A DNA stretch of 64,000 nucleotides. Origin: Gammaproteobacteria bacterium (GTDB lineage: Bacteria > Pseudomonadota > Gammaproteobacteria > Burkholderiales > Gallionellaceae). This document shows positions 1-9,030 of this stretch, one piece after another; position 1 is the stretch's first letter; each line of letters starts with the position of its first letter. The position numbers were made by a program, and so were the translations under genes. The stretch is from positions 124,001 to 188,000 of the forward strand of contig JAHIZO010000005.1 of the NCBI GenBank assembly GCA_018814405.1, given 5' to 3'. The notes beneath the pieces are model-generated. The model saw nothing but the letters and a program-made list of their open reading frames with translations, was not told the origin of the DNA and did no database searches.

Positions 1-695
1 TGGCGAAGCATCTGTCAGCCATTGCCGAAGTGACGGTGGTCGCGCCAGAGCGTGATCGCAGCGGTGCCAGCAACTCACTCACGCTCAATCGTCCACTCAA
101 TCTGCGCCGTGCAGCCAGCGGCTTTCATTACGTGGATGGCACGCCGACAGACTGCGTACACCTCGCAGTGACCGGCATGCTGGATGTTCAGCCCGATATC
201 ATCGTGTCGGGTATCAATGCAGGCGCGAACATGGGCGATGACACTATCTATTCAGGTACGGTGGCAGCGGCAACAGAGGGTTTCTTGCTGGGCGTGCCGG
301 CCATCGCCATCTCCATGTCTAAATTTGATCCGGAGCACTTCGATACAGCGGGGAAAGTTGCTGTCGAACTGGTGCAACGTTTTATGCAAGAAGCGAGACC
401 ACATCCATGGTTGCTCAATGTGAACGTGCCGGATATCCCCTACGAACAACTGCAGGGGATGGAAGTGACCCGTCTTGGCAAACGGCATAAGGCAGAGCCT
501 GTGGTCAAAGCCAGTAATCCCCACGGTCAACCGATCTACTGGATCGGACCGGCAGGCAAGGCGCAGGATGCGGGCGAGGGTACTGATTTCAATGCGATCA
601 ACAATAACCGCGTTTCCATCACCCCGCTACAGATTGATTTGACGCAATACAGCCAGCTTGATGCGGTACGTACCTGGATGGGAGCCTCTGCATGA
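1..695 (+). CDS. surE: 5'-nucleotidase SurE, N-terminus outside window
   Basis: SurE is a metal-dependent survival-protein phosphatase that dephosphorylates nucleoside 5'- and 3'-monophosphates. The reading frame is open from base 3 ([10 protein letters not shown]...), so the start codon and the N-terminal metal-binding DD motif lie upstream of the window. The visible 231 residues contain the family block [12 protein letters not shown] followed by YSGTV, and GTPTDC just before it. The stop overlaps the pcm start by four bases (ATGA), indicating translational coupling. The order surE-pcm-nlpD is the classical proteobacterial stationary-phase arrangement. Identification is firm; only the 5' end is missing. 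Confidence 0.95.
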   Translation, partial: AKHLSAIAEVTVVAPERDRSGASNSLTLNRPLNLRRAASGFHYVDGTPTDCVHLAVTGMLDVQPDIIVSGINAGANMGDDTIYSGTVAAATEGFLLGVPAIAISMSKFDPEHFDTAGKVAVELVQRFMQEARPHPWLLNVNVPDIPYEQLQGMEVTRLGKRHKAEPVVKASNPHGQPIYWIGPAGKAQDAGEGTDFNAINNNRVSITPLQIDLTQYSQLDAVRTWMGASA

Positions 696-1348
696 ACTTG
701 CAGCACGCGGGCATAGGCATGACCTCGCCGCGCACGCGGGCACGCATGGTCGAGCGTCTGCGTACCCAGGGTATTCGTGATGAAACGGTACTGGCCGCGA
801 TGAACAATGTGCCGCGCCATATGTTCGTGGATGAGGCCCTCGCGGGTCGTGCCTATGACGATGTTTCGCTACCAATCAACTACGGACAGACTATCTCGCA
901 ACCCTACATCGTGGCGCGCATGACGGAAGTGCTGCGTAACGGCAAGCAGTTGGGCAAGGTGTTGGAGGTCGGCACCGGTTGTGGATATCAAGCTGCGGTT
1001 TTGGCTCAGGTCGCACAACAGGTTTATAGCGTGGAACGCATCTTGCCGCTGCATGAACGTGCCCGCAAATTGCTGCGTGAATTGAAGATCAGGAATGTCG
1101 TGCTGCGCCATGCCGATGGTACGAGCGGTTTGATGGAAGGTGCGCCCTTCGAGGGCATCATCATGGCATGCGCTGCTCCAGCATTGTCCGAGGCGCTGAA
1201 AGAGCAGTTGGCGGTGGGTGGTAGAATGGTGCTGCCCGTAGGCACTCAGGAACAGTTCCTATATCTGGTCGAACGTACCGAAAACGGTTTCAAGGAGACG
1301 CGCTTGGAGGCGGTGAAGTTCGTACCACTTCTGGCGGGAATAGCATGA
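692..1348 (+). CDS. pcm: Protein-L-isoaspartate O-methyltransferase
   Basis: This enzyme uses S-adenosylmethionine to methylate isoaspartyl residues in aged proteins so that they can revert to aspartate. At 218 residues it has the usual length. The SAM-binding motif I is [11 protein letters not shown] near residue 90, preceded by the family segment [14 protein letters not shown]. The start ATG at 692 overlaps the surE stop, and the gene's own stop (TGA 1346-1348) overlaps the nlpD start at 1345. It is therefore the middle gene of a coupled trio. A second in-frame ATG lies about nine codons downstream, but the overlap favours the first. Confidence 0.95.
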   Translation: MNLQHAGIGMTSPRTRARMVERLRTQGIRDETVLAAMNNVPRHMFVDEALAGRAYDDVSLPINYGQTISQPYIVARMTEVLRNGKQLGKVLEVGTGCGYQAAVLAQVAQQVYSVERILPLHERARKLLRELKIRNVVLRHADGTSGLMEGAPFEGIIMACAAPALSEALKEQLAVGGRMVLPVGTQEQFLYLVERTENGFKETRLEAVKFVPLLAGIA

Positions 1349-2235
1349 CAGGCAATTTTTCTAAAGCGTTACATACAAGCAATATTCTCATCGCATTGTT
1401 GCTGGCAGCATTGCTAACTGCCTGTGCAGGCCCGGCTGCCAGTGGTAAACGTGCGCCTATCGTGGAGTACGGTTCTGGCCCAGTACTGTCTGCTGCGGAC
1501 AAGCCTGCGGAAACCAGCACGATCTATGTGGTGCAGGCGGGAGACACTTTGTACAGCATCGCATTCCAGAATGGCTTGGACTATATGGAAGTGGCGCAGC
1601 AGAACGGTCTCAAAGATCCAACCGCTATCCAAGTGGGGCAGAAGCTGCGCTTGATAGTCCCCGCAGAGGAAGTGGTTTCCGAAGAGCCGACTCAGATCGT
1701 TACGCGCATCCCGCGTGCCGGTGAGATCAAGAATCAACCCAAAGTAGGGCGCTTGCTATATTCGGCGCAAGCCTTGGCCAAAGCGCAGCACATCCAAGAT
1801 GATGAGCCTTCTACTACATCTGTCGCAAGTGCTGCTCCGGCGTCGACGGTGGTCGAGGAGGGGGTGGAATGGGGGATGCCGACGCGCGGCAAGGTGATTG
1901 CCGGTTATTCCAAGAGTGCCAATCGCAAGGGGGTGGATATTGCAGGCTCTCAAGGCCAGCCCATCCTCGCCAGTGCTTCCGGCAAAGTGGTGTATAGCGG
2001 CAGCGGTCTGCGCGGCTATGGCAAGCTGGTCATCATCAAGCATAACGCCACCTTCTTGAGCGCTTACGCACACAACAACCGTTTGTTGGTAAAAGAAGGG
2101 CAGAGCGTACGCAAAGGGCAGAAGATCGCAGAGATGGGCAATAGCGATACCGACCAGGTCAAATTACATTTCGAGATACGCAAGATGGGCAAGCCGGTGG
2201 ATCCTGCCAAGTATCTGCCGCTGATCAAGTCTTGA
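1345..2235 (+). CDS. nlpD: NlpD-type lipoprotein, LysM plus M23 amidase activator
   Basis: This 296-residue lipoprotein probably activates periplasmic N-acetylmuramoyl-L-alanine amidases during cell separation. It has an N-terminal signal with lipobox LTAC, a LysM domain at about residues 58-103 (YVVQAGDTLYSIA) and a C-terminal M23/LytM domain from about residue 170 to the end. The M23 metal site is degenerate: the usual H(K/R)GxD reads RKGVDI and the HxH motif reads KLHFE. This matches NlpD/EnvC activators rather than active endopeptidases. It overlaps pcm upstream and the next gene downstream. The rpoS gene that often follows nlpD is absent here. Confidence 0.92.
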   Translation: MTGNFSKALHTSNILIALLLAALLTACAGPAASGKRAPIVEYGSGPVLSAADKPAETSTIYVVQAGDTLYSIAFQNGLDYMEVAQQNGLKDPTAIQVGQKLRLIVPAEEVVSEEPTQIVTRIPRAGEIKNQPKVGRLLYSAQALAKAQHIQDDEPSTTSVASAAPASTVVEEGVEWGMPTRGKVIAGYSKSANRKGVDIAGSQGQPILASASGKVVYSGSGLRGYGKLVIIKHNATFLSAYAHNNRLLVKEGQSVRKGQKIAEMGNSDTDQVKLHFEIRKMGKPVDPAKYLPLIKS

Positions 2236-3071
2236 GCGAGACGCCCTTAAACATCTACGACCATGACCGGGCCAGCGCCGGACTGCGCTATGTCTACCCG
2301 GTCGTATCGCGTCGTGCAGGCGGCGTTTCCATCGGCATCAATCTCAATACCAACAATGCATGTAACTGGCGTTGTATCTATTGCCAGGTGCCTGACTTGA
2401 AACTGGGTTCTGCGCCACCTGTAGATTTGCCGTTGCTAGAAAAAGAGCTAAGCGGTTTTTTGCATGAATTGCAGCACGGCGATTTCATGCAGCGCGTACC
2501 GCCCGAGGCCCGCCGCATCAACGACATCGCACTCTCCGGTAACGGTGAGCCGACCAGTGCGCAGGAATTTCCCGAGGTCATTGAACTTATCGGCAGGTTG
2601 AAGCCCGCCGATCTCAAGCTGGTACTGATCACCAATGGCAGCTTGATGCAGCGCGACTATGTGCAACAGGCATTGCGCCGCATGGCGCAATTCAATGGTG
2701 AAGTATGGTTCAAGCTCGACCGTGCCAGTGAAGCGGGTATGTTGCGCGTGAATGATACGAAGTCAAAGATGGCGCTTGTGCGCACGAACCTTGCAACGGC
2801 AGTGAGTTGTTGTCCCAATACTTGGCTGCAGACATGTTGGTTCGCATTGGATGGTGAAGCACCCAGCAAGCAGGATGAGGATGACTATCTGGATTTTATT
2901 GTGGCTTGCATGCGCGACGGTATCAAGCCGGGCGGGGTGTTGTTATACGGTTTGGCGCGCCCTTCACTTCAGCCTGAAGCAATTCAACTATCTGCGTTGT
3001 CGATGCAGCAACTGGAGCCTTTTGCAGCGCGTATCCGCGCCCTTGGTATGGAGGTTAGGTTGGCAGTTTGA
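2232..3071 (+). CDS. Radical SAM protein, COG0731-like
   Basis: A 279-residue radical SAM enzyme. The cluster-binding motif CNWRCIYC (CxxxCxxC) lies at about residues 44-51, and a glycine-rich SAM-contacting segment LSGNGEPTS follows near residue 98. General architecture resembles the COG0731 Fe-S oxidoreductases related to wyosine-type enzymes, but the substrate cannot be told from sequence. The start is TTG at 2232, which overlaps the nlpD stop (TGA 2233-2235). No better start is close by, so translation is presumably coupled to nlpD. It ends the surE operon; a GGTCCCGGGACC palindrome follows at 3081-3092. Confidence 0.85.
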   Translation: MSETPLNIYDHDRASAGLRYVYPVVSRRAGGVSIGINLNTNNACNWRCIYCQVPDLKLGSAPPVDLPLLEKELSGFLHELQHGDFMQRVPPEARRINDIALSGNGEPTSAQEFPEVIELIGRLKPADLKLVLITNGSLMQRDYVQQALRRMAQFNGEVWFKLDRASEAGMLRVNDTKSKMALVRTNLATAVSCCPNTWLQTCWFALDGEAPSKQDEDDYLDFIVACMRDGIKPGGVLLYGLARPSLQPEAIQLSALSMQQLEPFAARIRALGMEVRLAV

Positions 3072-3080
3072 TACGGTTCT

Positions 3081-3092
3081 GGTCCCGGGACC
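3081..3092. terminator. Palindrome between convergent genes, possible weak terminator
   Basis: A perfect 12-base palindrome GGTCCCGGGACC lies nine bases after the radical SAM gene and just before the 3' end of the minus-strand small ORF. An alternative hairpin can pair ACGGTTC (3073-3079) with GGACCGT (3088-3094). No U-run follows on either strand, so intrinsic termination is uncertain. Confidence 0.3.
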
Positions 3093-3107
3093 GTGCGACT
3101 TTAAAGG

Positions 3108-3353
3108 TCAATGCCCCCGGCGCTCAGTTTGTAGTTGTTTATCTTCCAATTCATTATCTTGCTTCAGGCGGTCCAACGCCTGCTGGGAGAGTCTCATTGA
3201 AAAGATTGTCAAACCACCCGAGATGGTGCTGACTATCAGCAATCGGTCGGCGTTGATTTCACCTAAGGCAGTTGCGATCAGCTCGGCAGCGATTACGCCG
3301 ATCACCAAGATGTTGACTAGAATGGGAATCAAAGGGTTCACAACTTCCCTCAC
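3108..3353 (-). CDS. Small putative membrane protein downstream of EAL gene
   Basis: I do not recognise this ORF. With the GTG at 3353 it gives 81 residues: two hydrophobic segments (about residues 8-28 and 38-52) and a charged C-terminal tail rich in Asp, Glu, Lys and Arg. No clear ribosome binding site precedes the GTG. The frame stays open back to 3447, where the preceding EAL gene stops, so the ORF is in the same frame as that gene and separated from it only by its TGA. There is no ATG in the 93 bases between. It could be a separate small gene, a readthrough extension or a remnant of a longer fusion. Confidence 0.45.
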   Translation of the reverse strand: MREVVNPLIPILVNILVIGVIAAELIATALGEINADRLLIVSTISGGLTIFSMRLSQQALDRLKQDNELEDKQLQTERRGH

Positions 3354-3446
3354 GGTTGAGCTGGCTTTATTGGACGTAAATATAGCTTTATCTGCTGCGA
3401 TTCGGAACAGTTTGAGTCGAATATCTGCATATTTTAAAAATGCGAC

Positions 3447-4928
3447 TCATTCCTCAAGTGCGCGCGGGCGGGAAATACCGAAACCTTGTGCGTAGTCGAT
3501 CCCCAGCTCACTTAGTTTGGTGATGAGTTCATCGCTTTCCACCAGTTCAGCCACAGTGCGCACACCGATCTTTTTGGCCACGCGGTCTATGGAGCTTACC
3601 TTGGCCAGATTGACTGGGTCGCGCAGCAGGCCAAGGATGAGGCTGCCGTCGATCTTGATGAAGTCCACTTGAAAGCCTCGTATGCGGTCGAATGAAACGT
3701 TATCTCGTCCGAACCCACTCAAAGCGACCCGGCAACCACAGGCTCTGACTTGGCGTATGAATTCGGCGGCATTCTCGCCCCGCTGTGCAAGTTCGGCATC
3801 GGTCACTTCAAAACACAGACTGCTAGCGCCTGCTTCGTATTCCTGCAATGTGCTTTTTAAGAATTCGGGGAATTCAGGGTCGCCCAGCGTGGCAGCGGCG
3901 AGGTTGATGAAGAACATCGAATCCTTGCGGCTGTGGCTGGCTGACCATGCCAGCACATGCTGGATCACCCAGCGGTCAAGGTAGGGCATCAGGCCGTGTT
4001 TTTCCGCCAGCGGAAAGAAGGCGCCGGGCGGCAACAGCCCTTCTTCTTCTTCTTGTAAGCGGATAAGTATCTCGTAGTGTGCGGCGCCAACGCTGTTGGG
4101 TGGAAGGGGGGAGATCAGCTGGCAGAACAGGCGGAACTCACCCTGCTCGATGGCAGTGATGATGCGTTTGCCAGCATCCTTCTGTCCGGTGAGTTGCTCC
4201 GAAAAGGCATCGATGTAGAGCTCTTGCCCAGCTTGGTGTCCATTCCCTGTGTCAGACTGTTCATTGGCGGACGTTTGAGCTGGGTTCAGGTCGCTGCGGT
4301 CGGTTATGTCGTCTGCCAAAAAATAGAAACCGTTGACTTTACCTGCCTCGTCGTATTGTGGAATATGGGTGATCGACAGGTGGTAGAGCGCGCCGTTCGC
4401 CATCGCCTGTGTGCGTTCGTATCGTACTTCCTGCCCGTCGAGGGACTGCCGAACCGCGGTGGCGATCTCGGCCCCGACCTTGGGGCCGAGTATCTCGCGA
4501 ATAAGGTGATTGTCTATCTGCTCGGGCCGCATGCCCAGCCACTCGTGGAAAGCACGATTGTGGTAATGGCATTGGCCTTTGGTATCGAACAACGCGACCA
4601 TGGTCGACAGGGAATCATCCATGATTTGCAGGCGGGGACGGTCGGCTGCATTTTTTTGATCGGCATGTTTGCGTAGCAGCGCCTCACGTTCCAGTTTGCT
4701 TTTGATGGCGGCAAGTTGCGCCGTGCGGCGCATCAGTAGCCATTCCGAGCGTGAGGCGCGCACTGCCTCGGCCAAGATGGCGGCAACTAGTACACCAGTC
4801 AGGAACGCCGTCCATGGCAAGCTGGATTCAGTGTAGGAGATGGCAAACACCAAAGCGGACGCCGTGGCAATCACAGCCAGCGCGGCGACATAGTTGCGAA
4901 TGGTGCGGAACAGCGTCCGTTTCTGCAT
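3447..4928 (-). CDS. Membrane PAS-EAL protein with degenerate EAL site
   Basis: A 493-residue signalling protein with two N-terminal membrane segments (about 12-32 and 38-56), a PAS-like domain (about 103-212) and a C-terminal EAL domain (about 250-493). No GGDEF domain is present. The EAL signature reads EILIR (286-290) and Asn342, Glu374, Lys425 and Glu461 are kept. The metal-binding DDFG motif is SGFG (404-407) and the second acidic residue of the ITE-type motif is Asp377. Loss of both DDFG aspartates predicts no c-di-GMP hydrolysis, so it is more likely a c-di-GMP sensor or protein-interaction module. Start: ATG 4928 has AGGGAGG five bases upstream; a TTG one codon earlier is less well placed. 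Confidence 0.85.
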   Translation of the reverse strand: MQKRTLFRTIRNYVAALAVIATASALVFAISYTESSLPWTAFLTGVLVAAILAEAVRASRSEWLLMRRTAQLAAIKSKLEREALLRKHADQKNAADRPRLQIMDDSLSTMVALFDTKGQCHYHNRAFHEWLGMRPEQIDNHLIREILGPKVGAEIATAVRQSLDGQEVRYERTQAMANGALYHLSITHIPQYDEAGKVNGFYFLADDITDRSDLNPAQTSANEQSDTGNGHQAGQELYIDAFSEQLTGQKDAGKRIITAIEQGEFRLFCQLISPLPPNSVGAAHYEILIRLQEEEEGLLPPGAFFPLAEKHGLMPYLDRWVIQHVLAWSASHSRKDSMFFINLAAATLGDPEFPEFLKSTLQEYEAGASSLCFEVTDAELAQRGENAAEFIRQVRACGCRVALSGFGRDNVSFDRIRGFQVDFIKIDGSLILGLLRDPVNLAKVSSIDRVAKKIGVRTVAELVESDELITKLSELGIDYAQGFGISRPRALEE

Positions 4929-5050
4929 CAAGCCCTCCCTTATGTGCGCTTTTAACAGATTATGTCACCAAGTCGACTCGGCTTGCGCTTGTTCCGTTTC
5001 TGAGGACTTGTCTGATAGCCTTCCCAGATGAGTAAAAGTGCTGCAACAGC

Positions 5051-5079
5051 TTGAGTCATCAGGGGACTTCAGTTACAAT
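5051..5079 (+). promoter_or_regulatory. Sigma-70 promoter of rpsB-tsf
   Basis: TTGAGT (5051-5056), 17-base spacer, TACAAT (5074-5079), then a GCGCGCCCC discriminator. The predicted start near 5086 leaves a leader of about 120 bases before rpsB. Confidence 0.7.
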
Positions 5080-5085
5080 GCGCGC

Positions 5086-5209
5086 CCCGTTTATCCGGCA
5101 ACTGCCGGTGAATGGGAATTCACACACTCGTTCATGTTGGGGTGTCCTTGAAATACAAGGATCAGGCTGGCGAGTGGAAGAACTTAACCCTTAACGATGG
5201 AGTAATAAC
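5086..5209 (+). promoter_or_regulatory. rpsB leader, candidate S2 autoregulatory RNA
   Basis: The leader can form two short hairpins: CCGGC (5095-5099) with GCCGG (5104-5108), and TCCTTG (5145-5150) with CAAGGA (5156-5161). S2-binding leaders are known upstream of rpsB in other proteobacteria. Whether this one is homologous cannot be decided by eye. Confidence 0.3.
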
Positions 5210-5938
5210 ATGGCAGCAGTCACAATGCGTCAAATGCTGGAAGCGGGTGTCCATTTCGGTCACCAGACACGTTTCTGGAATCCCAAGATGGCCCCTTTCA
5301 TTTTCGGTCATCGCAACAAGATCCATATCGTCAACTTGGAAAAGACCGTCGTGATGTTCAACGACGCGCTGAAAGAAGTGCGCAAGATCTCCGCGAAGAA
5401 GGGTAATGTCCTGTTCGTGGCGACCAAGCGTCAAGCGCGTGAGATCATCCGCGAAGAAGCGCTGCGCGCCGGTTCTCCTTATGTTGACCATCGTTGGTTG
5501 GGCGGCATGCTCACCAACTTTAAAACTGTACAACTGTCGATCAAGCGTCTGAAAGAGCTGGAAGCAATGATCGAGGACGGCAGCATTGAAAAGATATCCA
5601 AAAAAGAAGGTCTGATGTTCCGCCGTGAATTGGAAAAGCTGGAGCGTAGCTTGGGGGGTATCAAGGATATGGCCGGCTTGCCTTCCGCGATCTTCGTGAT
5701 CGACGTCGGTTACCAGAAGGGTACTGTCACTGAAGCACAGAAGCTGGGCATCCCAGTCATCGGCGTGGTCGATACCAACCACAGCCCAGATGGCGTGGAT
5801 TTCGTGATCCCCGGTAACGACGACTCAAGTCAGGCGATCCGCCTGTACGCACGCGGTGTGGCCGATGCGATCCTGGAAGGTCGCGAACAAGCGACTAATG
5901 ATCTGGTCGAACAGATCGCGGACAAAGAAGCTGCGTAA
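5210..5938 (+). CDS. rpsB: 30S ribosomal protein S2
   Basis: S2 joins the 30S subunit late, between head and body, and helps recruit S1. The 242-residue product has the usual length and N-terminal block ([19 protein letters not shown]) and the conserved [12 protein letters not shown] segment near residue 92. The start ATG is preceded by GGAG. It is the first gene of rpsB-tsf; an intrinsic terminator lies between them, so tsf may be expressed partly by readthrough, as in other proteobacteria. Confidence 0.98.
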   Translation: MAAVTMRQMLEAGVHFGHQTRFWNPKMAPFIFGHRNKIHIVNLEKTVVMFNDALKEVRKISAKKGNVLFVATKRQAREIIREEALRAGSPYVDHRWLGGMLTNFKTVQLSIKRLKELEAMIEDGSIEKISKKEGLMFRRELEKLERSLGGIKDMAGLPSAIFVIDVGYQKGTVTEAQKLGIPVIGVVDTNHSPDGVDFVIPGNDDSSQAIRLYARGVADAILEGREQATNDLVEQIADKEAA

Positions 5939-5954
5939 GCTGCCTCTCCGTAAC

Positions 5955-5979
5955 AAGGGGGCGCAAGCCCCCTTTTTTG
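5955..5979 (+). terminator. Intrinsic terminator between rpsB and tsf
   Basis: AAGGGGGC (5955-5962), GCAA loop, GCCCCCTT (5967-5974), followed by a T-run to 5978. It is a canonical strong hairpin, yet tsf begins only 35 bases later without a clear promoter, so it may act as a partial terminator. Confidence 0.85.
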
Positions 5980-6013
5980 TAACCTGAATTCAGATAGAGC
6001 ATAGGAGTTTGAC

Positions 6014-6913
6014 ATGGCGGAAATCACCGCAAGCATGGTTAAAGAACTGCGTGAGGCCACTGGCCTCGGCATGATGGAGTGCAAGAAGGCACTGGTAGAG
6101 ACAGACGGCGATGCGAAGGCTGCTGAAGAGCTGCTGCGTATTAAGAGTGGGGCCAAGGCAAGTAAGGCTGCTTCGCGCGTGACGGCTGAGGGCGTGATCG
6201 GATCCTATCTGTCAGCAGATGGCAAGATAGGCGCTGTGGCGGAAGTGAACTGTGAAACTGACTTCGTTGGCAAGAACGACGACTTCATTGCTTTTGCTAA
6301 GAACGTTGCTGAGACAGTGGCAAAGAATAATCCCGCTGACATCGATGCGCTGCTGGCTATGAAGCTGGTGAACGGTGTGGATACTGTGGAAGAAGACCGC
6401 AAAGCACTGGTGATGAAGTTGGGCGAGAACCTGACCGTGCGCCGTGTCGAGCGCTACGAGACATCCACCGGTAGCCTGTCGACCTATCTGCACGGCAGCA
6501 AGATCGGCGTGTTGATCAATTACGAAGGTGGCGATGAAACTTTGGGCAAGGATCTGGCGATGCACATCGCAGCATCCAAGCCGAAGTCTGTAGATGCATC
6601 CGGCGTGAATCCGGAAGACATCGAGACTGAGCGTCGTATCGCGATCGAGAAAGCCAAAGAAGCTGGCAAGCCAGAAGCCATGTTGGAAAAGATCGCCGAA
6701 GGTACCGTGCAGAAGTTCCTGAAGGAAGTGACGCTGCTGGGTCAAGTGTTCGTCAAGGCAGAAGACGGCAAGCAGACCATCGAGCAATTGCTGAAGAGCA
6801 AGGGTGCTTCGGTTGTCGCTTTCCAGATGTTCGTGGTTGGCGAAGGTATCGAGAAGAAAGTCGAAGATTACGCGGCTGAAGTCGCTGCTGCGGCTGCTGC
6901 ACTGAAAGGCTAA
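6014..6913 (+). CDS. tsf: Elongation factor Ts
   Basis: EF-Ts is the nucleotide exchange factor for EF-Tu. The 299-residue product has the N-terminal UBA-like domain with the [12 protein letters not shown] motif (about residues 16-27) and the conserved [13 protein letters not shown] segment near residue 79, which belongs to the EF-Tu-contacting core. A GGAG ribosome binding site precedes ATG 6014. pyrH follows after three bases, so tsf-pyrH-frr form an operon. Confidence 0.98.
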   Translation: MAEITASMVKELREATGLGMMECKKALVETDGDAKAAEELLRIKSGAKASKAASRVTAEGVIGSYLSADGKIGAVAEVNCETDFVGKNDDFIAFAKNVAETVAKNNPADIDALLAMKLVNGVDTVEEDRKALVMKLGENLTVRRVERYETSTGSLSTYLHGSKIGVLINYEGGDETLGKDLAMHIAASKPKSVDASGVNPEDIETERRIAIEKAKEAGKPEAMLEKIAEGTVQKFLKEVTLLGQVFVKAEDGKQTIEQLLKSKGASVVAFQMFVVGEGIEKKVEDYAAEVAAAAAALKG

Positions 6914-6916
6914 ACC

Positions 6917-7636
6917 ATGACCACGCCCGCCTACAAACGCATCCTGCTCAAACTTTCTGGCGAAGCCCTGATGGGCGATGACAGCTACGGTATCAACCGT
7001 GCCGTCATCGAACGCATCGTGGCCGAGATCAAGGAGGTGGTCGAGTTGGGTGTGGAAGTGGCGATGGTGGTCGGCGGTGGCAACATCTTCCGTGGCGTCG
7101 CTCCGGCGGCAGCAGGGATGGATAGGGCAACTGCCGATTACATGGGTATGCTGGCCACGGTGATGAACTCTATGGCGTTGCAGGACGCGATGACGCGCGC
7201 CGGGCTGGACTGCCGTGTGCAGTCCGCATTGAGTTTGGAGCAAGTGGCAGAGCCGTTCATCCGTGGCAAAGCACTGCGTTATTTGGAAGATGGCAAAGTG
7301 GTGATCTTCGCAGCGGGTATCGGTAGTCCGTTCTTCACTACCGATACAGCTGCTGCACTACGCGGCGTCGAGATGACGGCCGATGTGGTGATCAAAGCCA
7401 CCAAGGTCGACGGTATCTATACCGATGATCCGAAGAAGAATCCCGATGCGATCCGTTATCAGAGCCTGAGCTTTGATGAAGCGATCAGCAAGAATCTGAA
7501 GGTGATGGATGCGACGGCGCTGACCCTGTGTCGCGACCAGAAACTGCCCATCATCGTGTTTAGCATCTTCAAGCCGGGCGCGCTCAAGCGCGTGGTGTTC
7601 GGCGAAGGTGAAGGTACATTGGTACGAGTGGATTAG
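6917..7636 (+). CDS. pyrH: UMP kinase
   Basis: PyrH phosphorylates UMP to UDP and is the bacterial hexameric amino-acid-kinase-type enzyme, unrelated to eukaryotic UMP kinases. The 239-residue protein has the N-terminal [13 protein letters not shown] motif, the [10 protein letters not shown] phosphate-binding loop near residue 56 and the [17 protein letters not shown] segment near residue 155. It sits between tsf and frr, three and nine bases apart, as in many proteobacteria. Confidence 0.98.
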   Translation: MTTPAYKRILLKLSGEALMGDDSYGINRAVIERIVAEIKEVVELGVEVAMVVGGGNIFRGVAPAAAGMDRATADYMGMLATVMNSMALQDAMTRAGLDCRVQSALSLEQVAEPFIRGKALRYLEDGKVVIFAAGIGSPFFTTDTAAALRGVEMTADVVIKATKVDGIYTDDPKKNPDAIRYQSLSFDEAISKNLKVMDATALTLCRDQKLPIIVFSIFKPGALKRVVFGEGEGTLVRVD

Positions 7637-7645
7637 GAGCTAACT

Positions 7646-8203
7646 ATGATCTCTGACATCAAAAAGAACGTAGAACAAAAGATGCAAAAGTCGCTTGAAG
7701 CACTGAAGGTCGACTTGAGCAAGATCCGTACAGGTCGCGCGCATACCGGCATCTTGGATCATGTGATGGTTGAGTATTACGGAACGCCCACCCCAGTGAA
7801 TATGGTGGCGAACGTCACGCTGACCGATGCGCGTACCATCGGTGTGCAGCCGTACGAGAAGAACATGATCGGTCCCGTCGAGAAAGCGATCCGTGATTCC
7901 GATCTGGGATTGAACCCCGCCACCAACGGCGATCTGATCCGCGTGCCGATGCCGATGCTGACCGAAGAGCGCCGCCGCGATCTGATCAAGGTGGTAAAGA
8001 ACGAAGGTGAAGATGCCAAGATCGCCGTGCGTAACATCCGCCGCGATGCCAACGAGCAATTGAAACGATTGCTGAAGGACAAAGAAGTGGGTGAGGACGA
8101 TGAGCGTCGTGCACAGGACGATGTGCAGAAGCTGACCGACCGCTTCGTTGCCGAGATCGACAAGGCATTGCAGTCCAAAGAAGTTGATTTGATGGCGGTC
8201 TGA
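7646..8203 (+). CDS. frr: Ribosome recycling factor
   Basis: RRF splits post-termination ribosomes together with EF-G. The 185-residue product has the standard length and landmarks: [13 protein letters not shown] near residue 29, [11 protein letters not shown] near residue 46, and the C-terminal helix with [24 protein letters not shown] precedes the ATG at good distance. It is the last gene of the tsf group; 65 bases separate it from uppS. Confidence 0.98.
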   Translation: MISDIKKNVEQKMQKSLEALKVDLSKIRTGRAHTGILDHVMVEYYGTPTPVNMVANVTLTDARTIGVQPYEKNMIGPVEKAIRDSDLGLNPATNGDLIRVPMPMLTEERRRDLIKVVKNEGEDAKIAVRNIRRDANEQLKRLLKDKEVGEDDERRAQDDVQKLTDRFVAEIDKALQSKEVDLMAV

Positions 8204-8268
8204 TAGGGATGCAGGTGCCGGAATCAGGAATAGACCCGCTGCCTTGACCTGAGTCTCGCACCCTAACT

Positions 8269-9030
8269 ATGGCCATATTCAAAAGCTCAACACGCACCAT
8301 TCCCGAGACTGCCGCAGTCCCGCGTCATATCGCTATCATCATGGACGGCAACGGACGCTGGGCCAAGAAACGTTTGATGCCGCGCGTGATGGGGCATCAG
8401 CGTGGTGTGGAAACGGTACGCGAAGTGGTTAAAGCCTGTCGCCAGATGGGTGTTGAATACCTGACGCTGTTTGCTTTCAGCAGCGAAAACTGGCGCCGTC
8501 CCGCCGACGAAGTATCTTTCCTGATGAGTCTGTTCCTGAAGATGCTGGAACGCGAAGTCTCCAAACTGCACGAAAATAATATCTGTCTAAAAATCATTGG
8601 CGACCGCAGCCGTTTTGATGCACCTTTGGTGCGTCACATCGAAGAAGCTGAACGACTGACTGCTGATAACACAGGGCTGACACTCACCATCGCCGCCAAC
8701 TACGGTGGACGCTGGGACATCATGCAGGCCATGCATGCGTTGAGTCAGGCGCATCCCGATCGCGCGAGCGCGTTCGAGGAAGAAGAACTCGCCCCCTATC
8801 TATCCATGCACTACGCGCCAGAACCGGATCTGTTCATCCGCACCGGAGGTGAGCAGCGCATCAGTAACTTCCTGCTGTGGCAACTGGCATATACAGAATT
8901 ATTTTTTACCGACACGCTGTGGCCTGCTTTCGACCGTAAGGCGCTGGAAGAAGCGATCAAGTCATACCAAAAACGCGAACGCCGTTTCGGTCGCACCAGC
9001 GAACAACTCAAGGGAAATGACGATGCTTAA
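8269..9030 (+). CDS. uppS: Undecaprenyl diphosphate synthase
   Basis: This cis-prenyltransferase extends farnesyl diphosphate with isopentenyl diphosphate to the C55 carrier used for peptidoglycan and O-antigen. The 253-residue protein shows the catalytic [11 protein letters not shown] motif near residue 25, [11 protein letters not shown] near residue 72 and the C-terminal [20 protein letters not shown] block. The stop TAA (9028-9030) overlaps the cdsA start region, so the two are coupled. The neighbouring dxr supplies the same isoprenoid pathway. Confidence 0.97.
   Translation: MAIFKSSTRTIPETAAVPRHIAIIMDGNGRWAKKRLMPRVMGHQRGVETVREVVKACRQMGVEYLTLFAFSSENWRRPADEVSFLMSLFLKMLEREVSKLHENNICLKIIGDRSRFDAPLVRHIEEAERLTADNTGLTLTIAANYGGRWDIMQAMHALSQAHPDRASAFEEEELAPYLSMHYAPEPDLFIRTGGEQRISNFLLWQLAYTELFFTDTLWPAFDRKALEEAIKSYQKRERRFGRTSEQLKGNDDA

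Noticed and set aside
2851-3495. 214-codon plus-strand frame overlapping the end of the radical SAM gene
   Set aside because: It overlaps three other genes in other frames, and its translation has no family features.
6212-7243. 343-codon open frame opposite tsf and pyrH
   Set aside because: It spans two well-identified plus-strand genes and their junction, so it cannot be a real gene.
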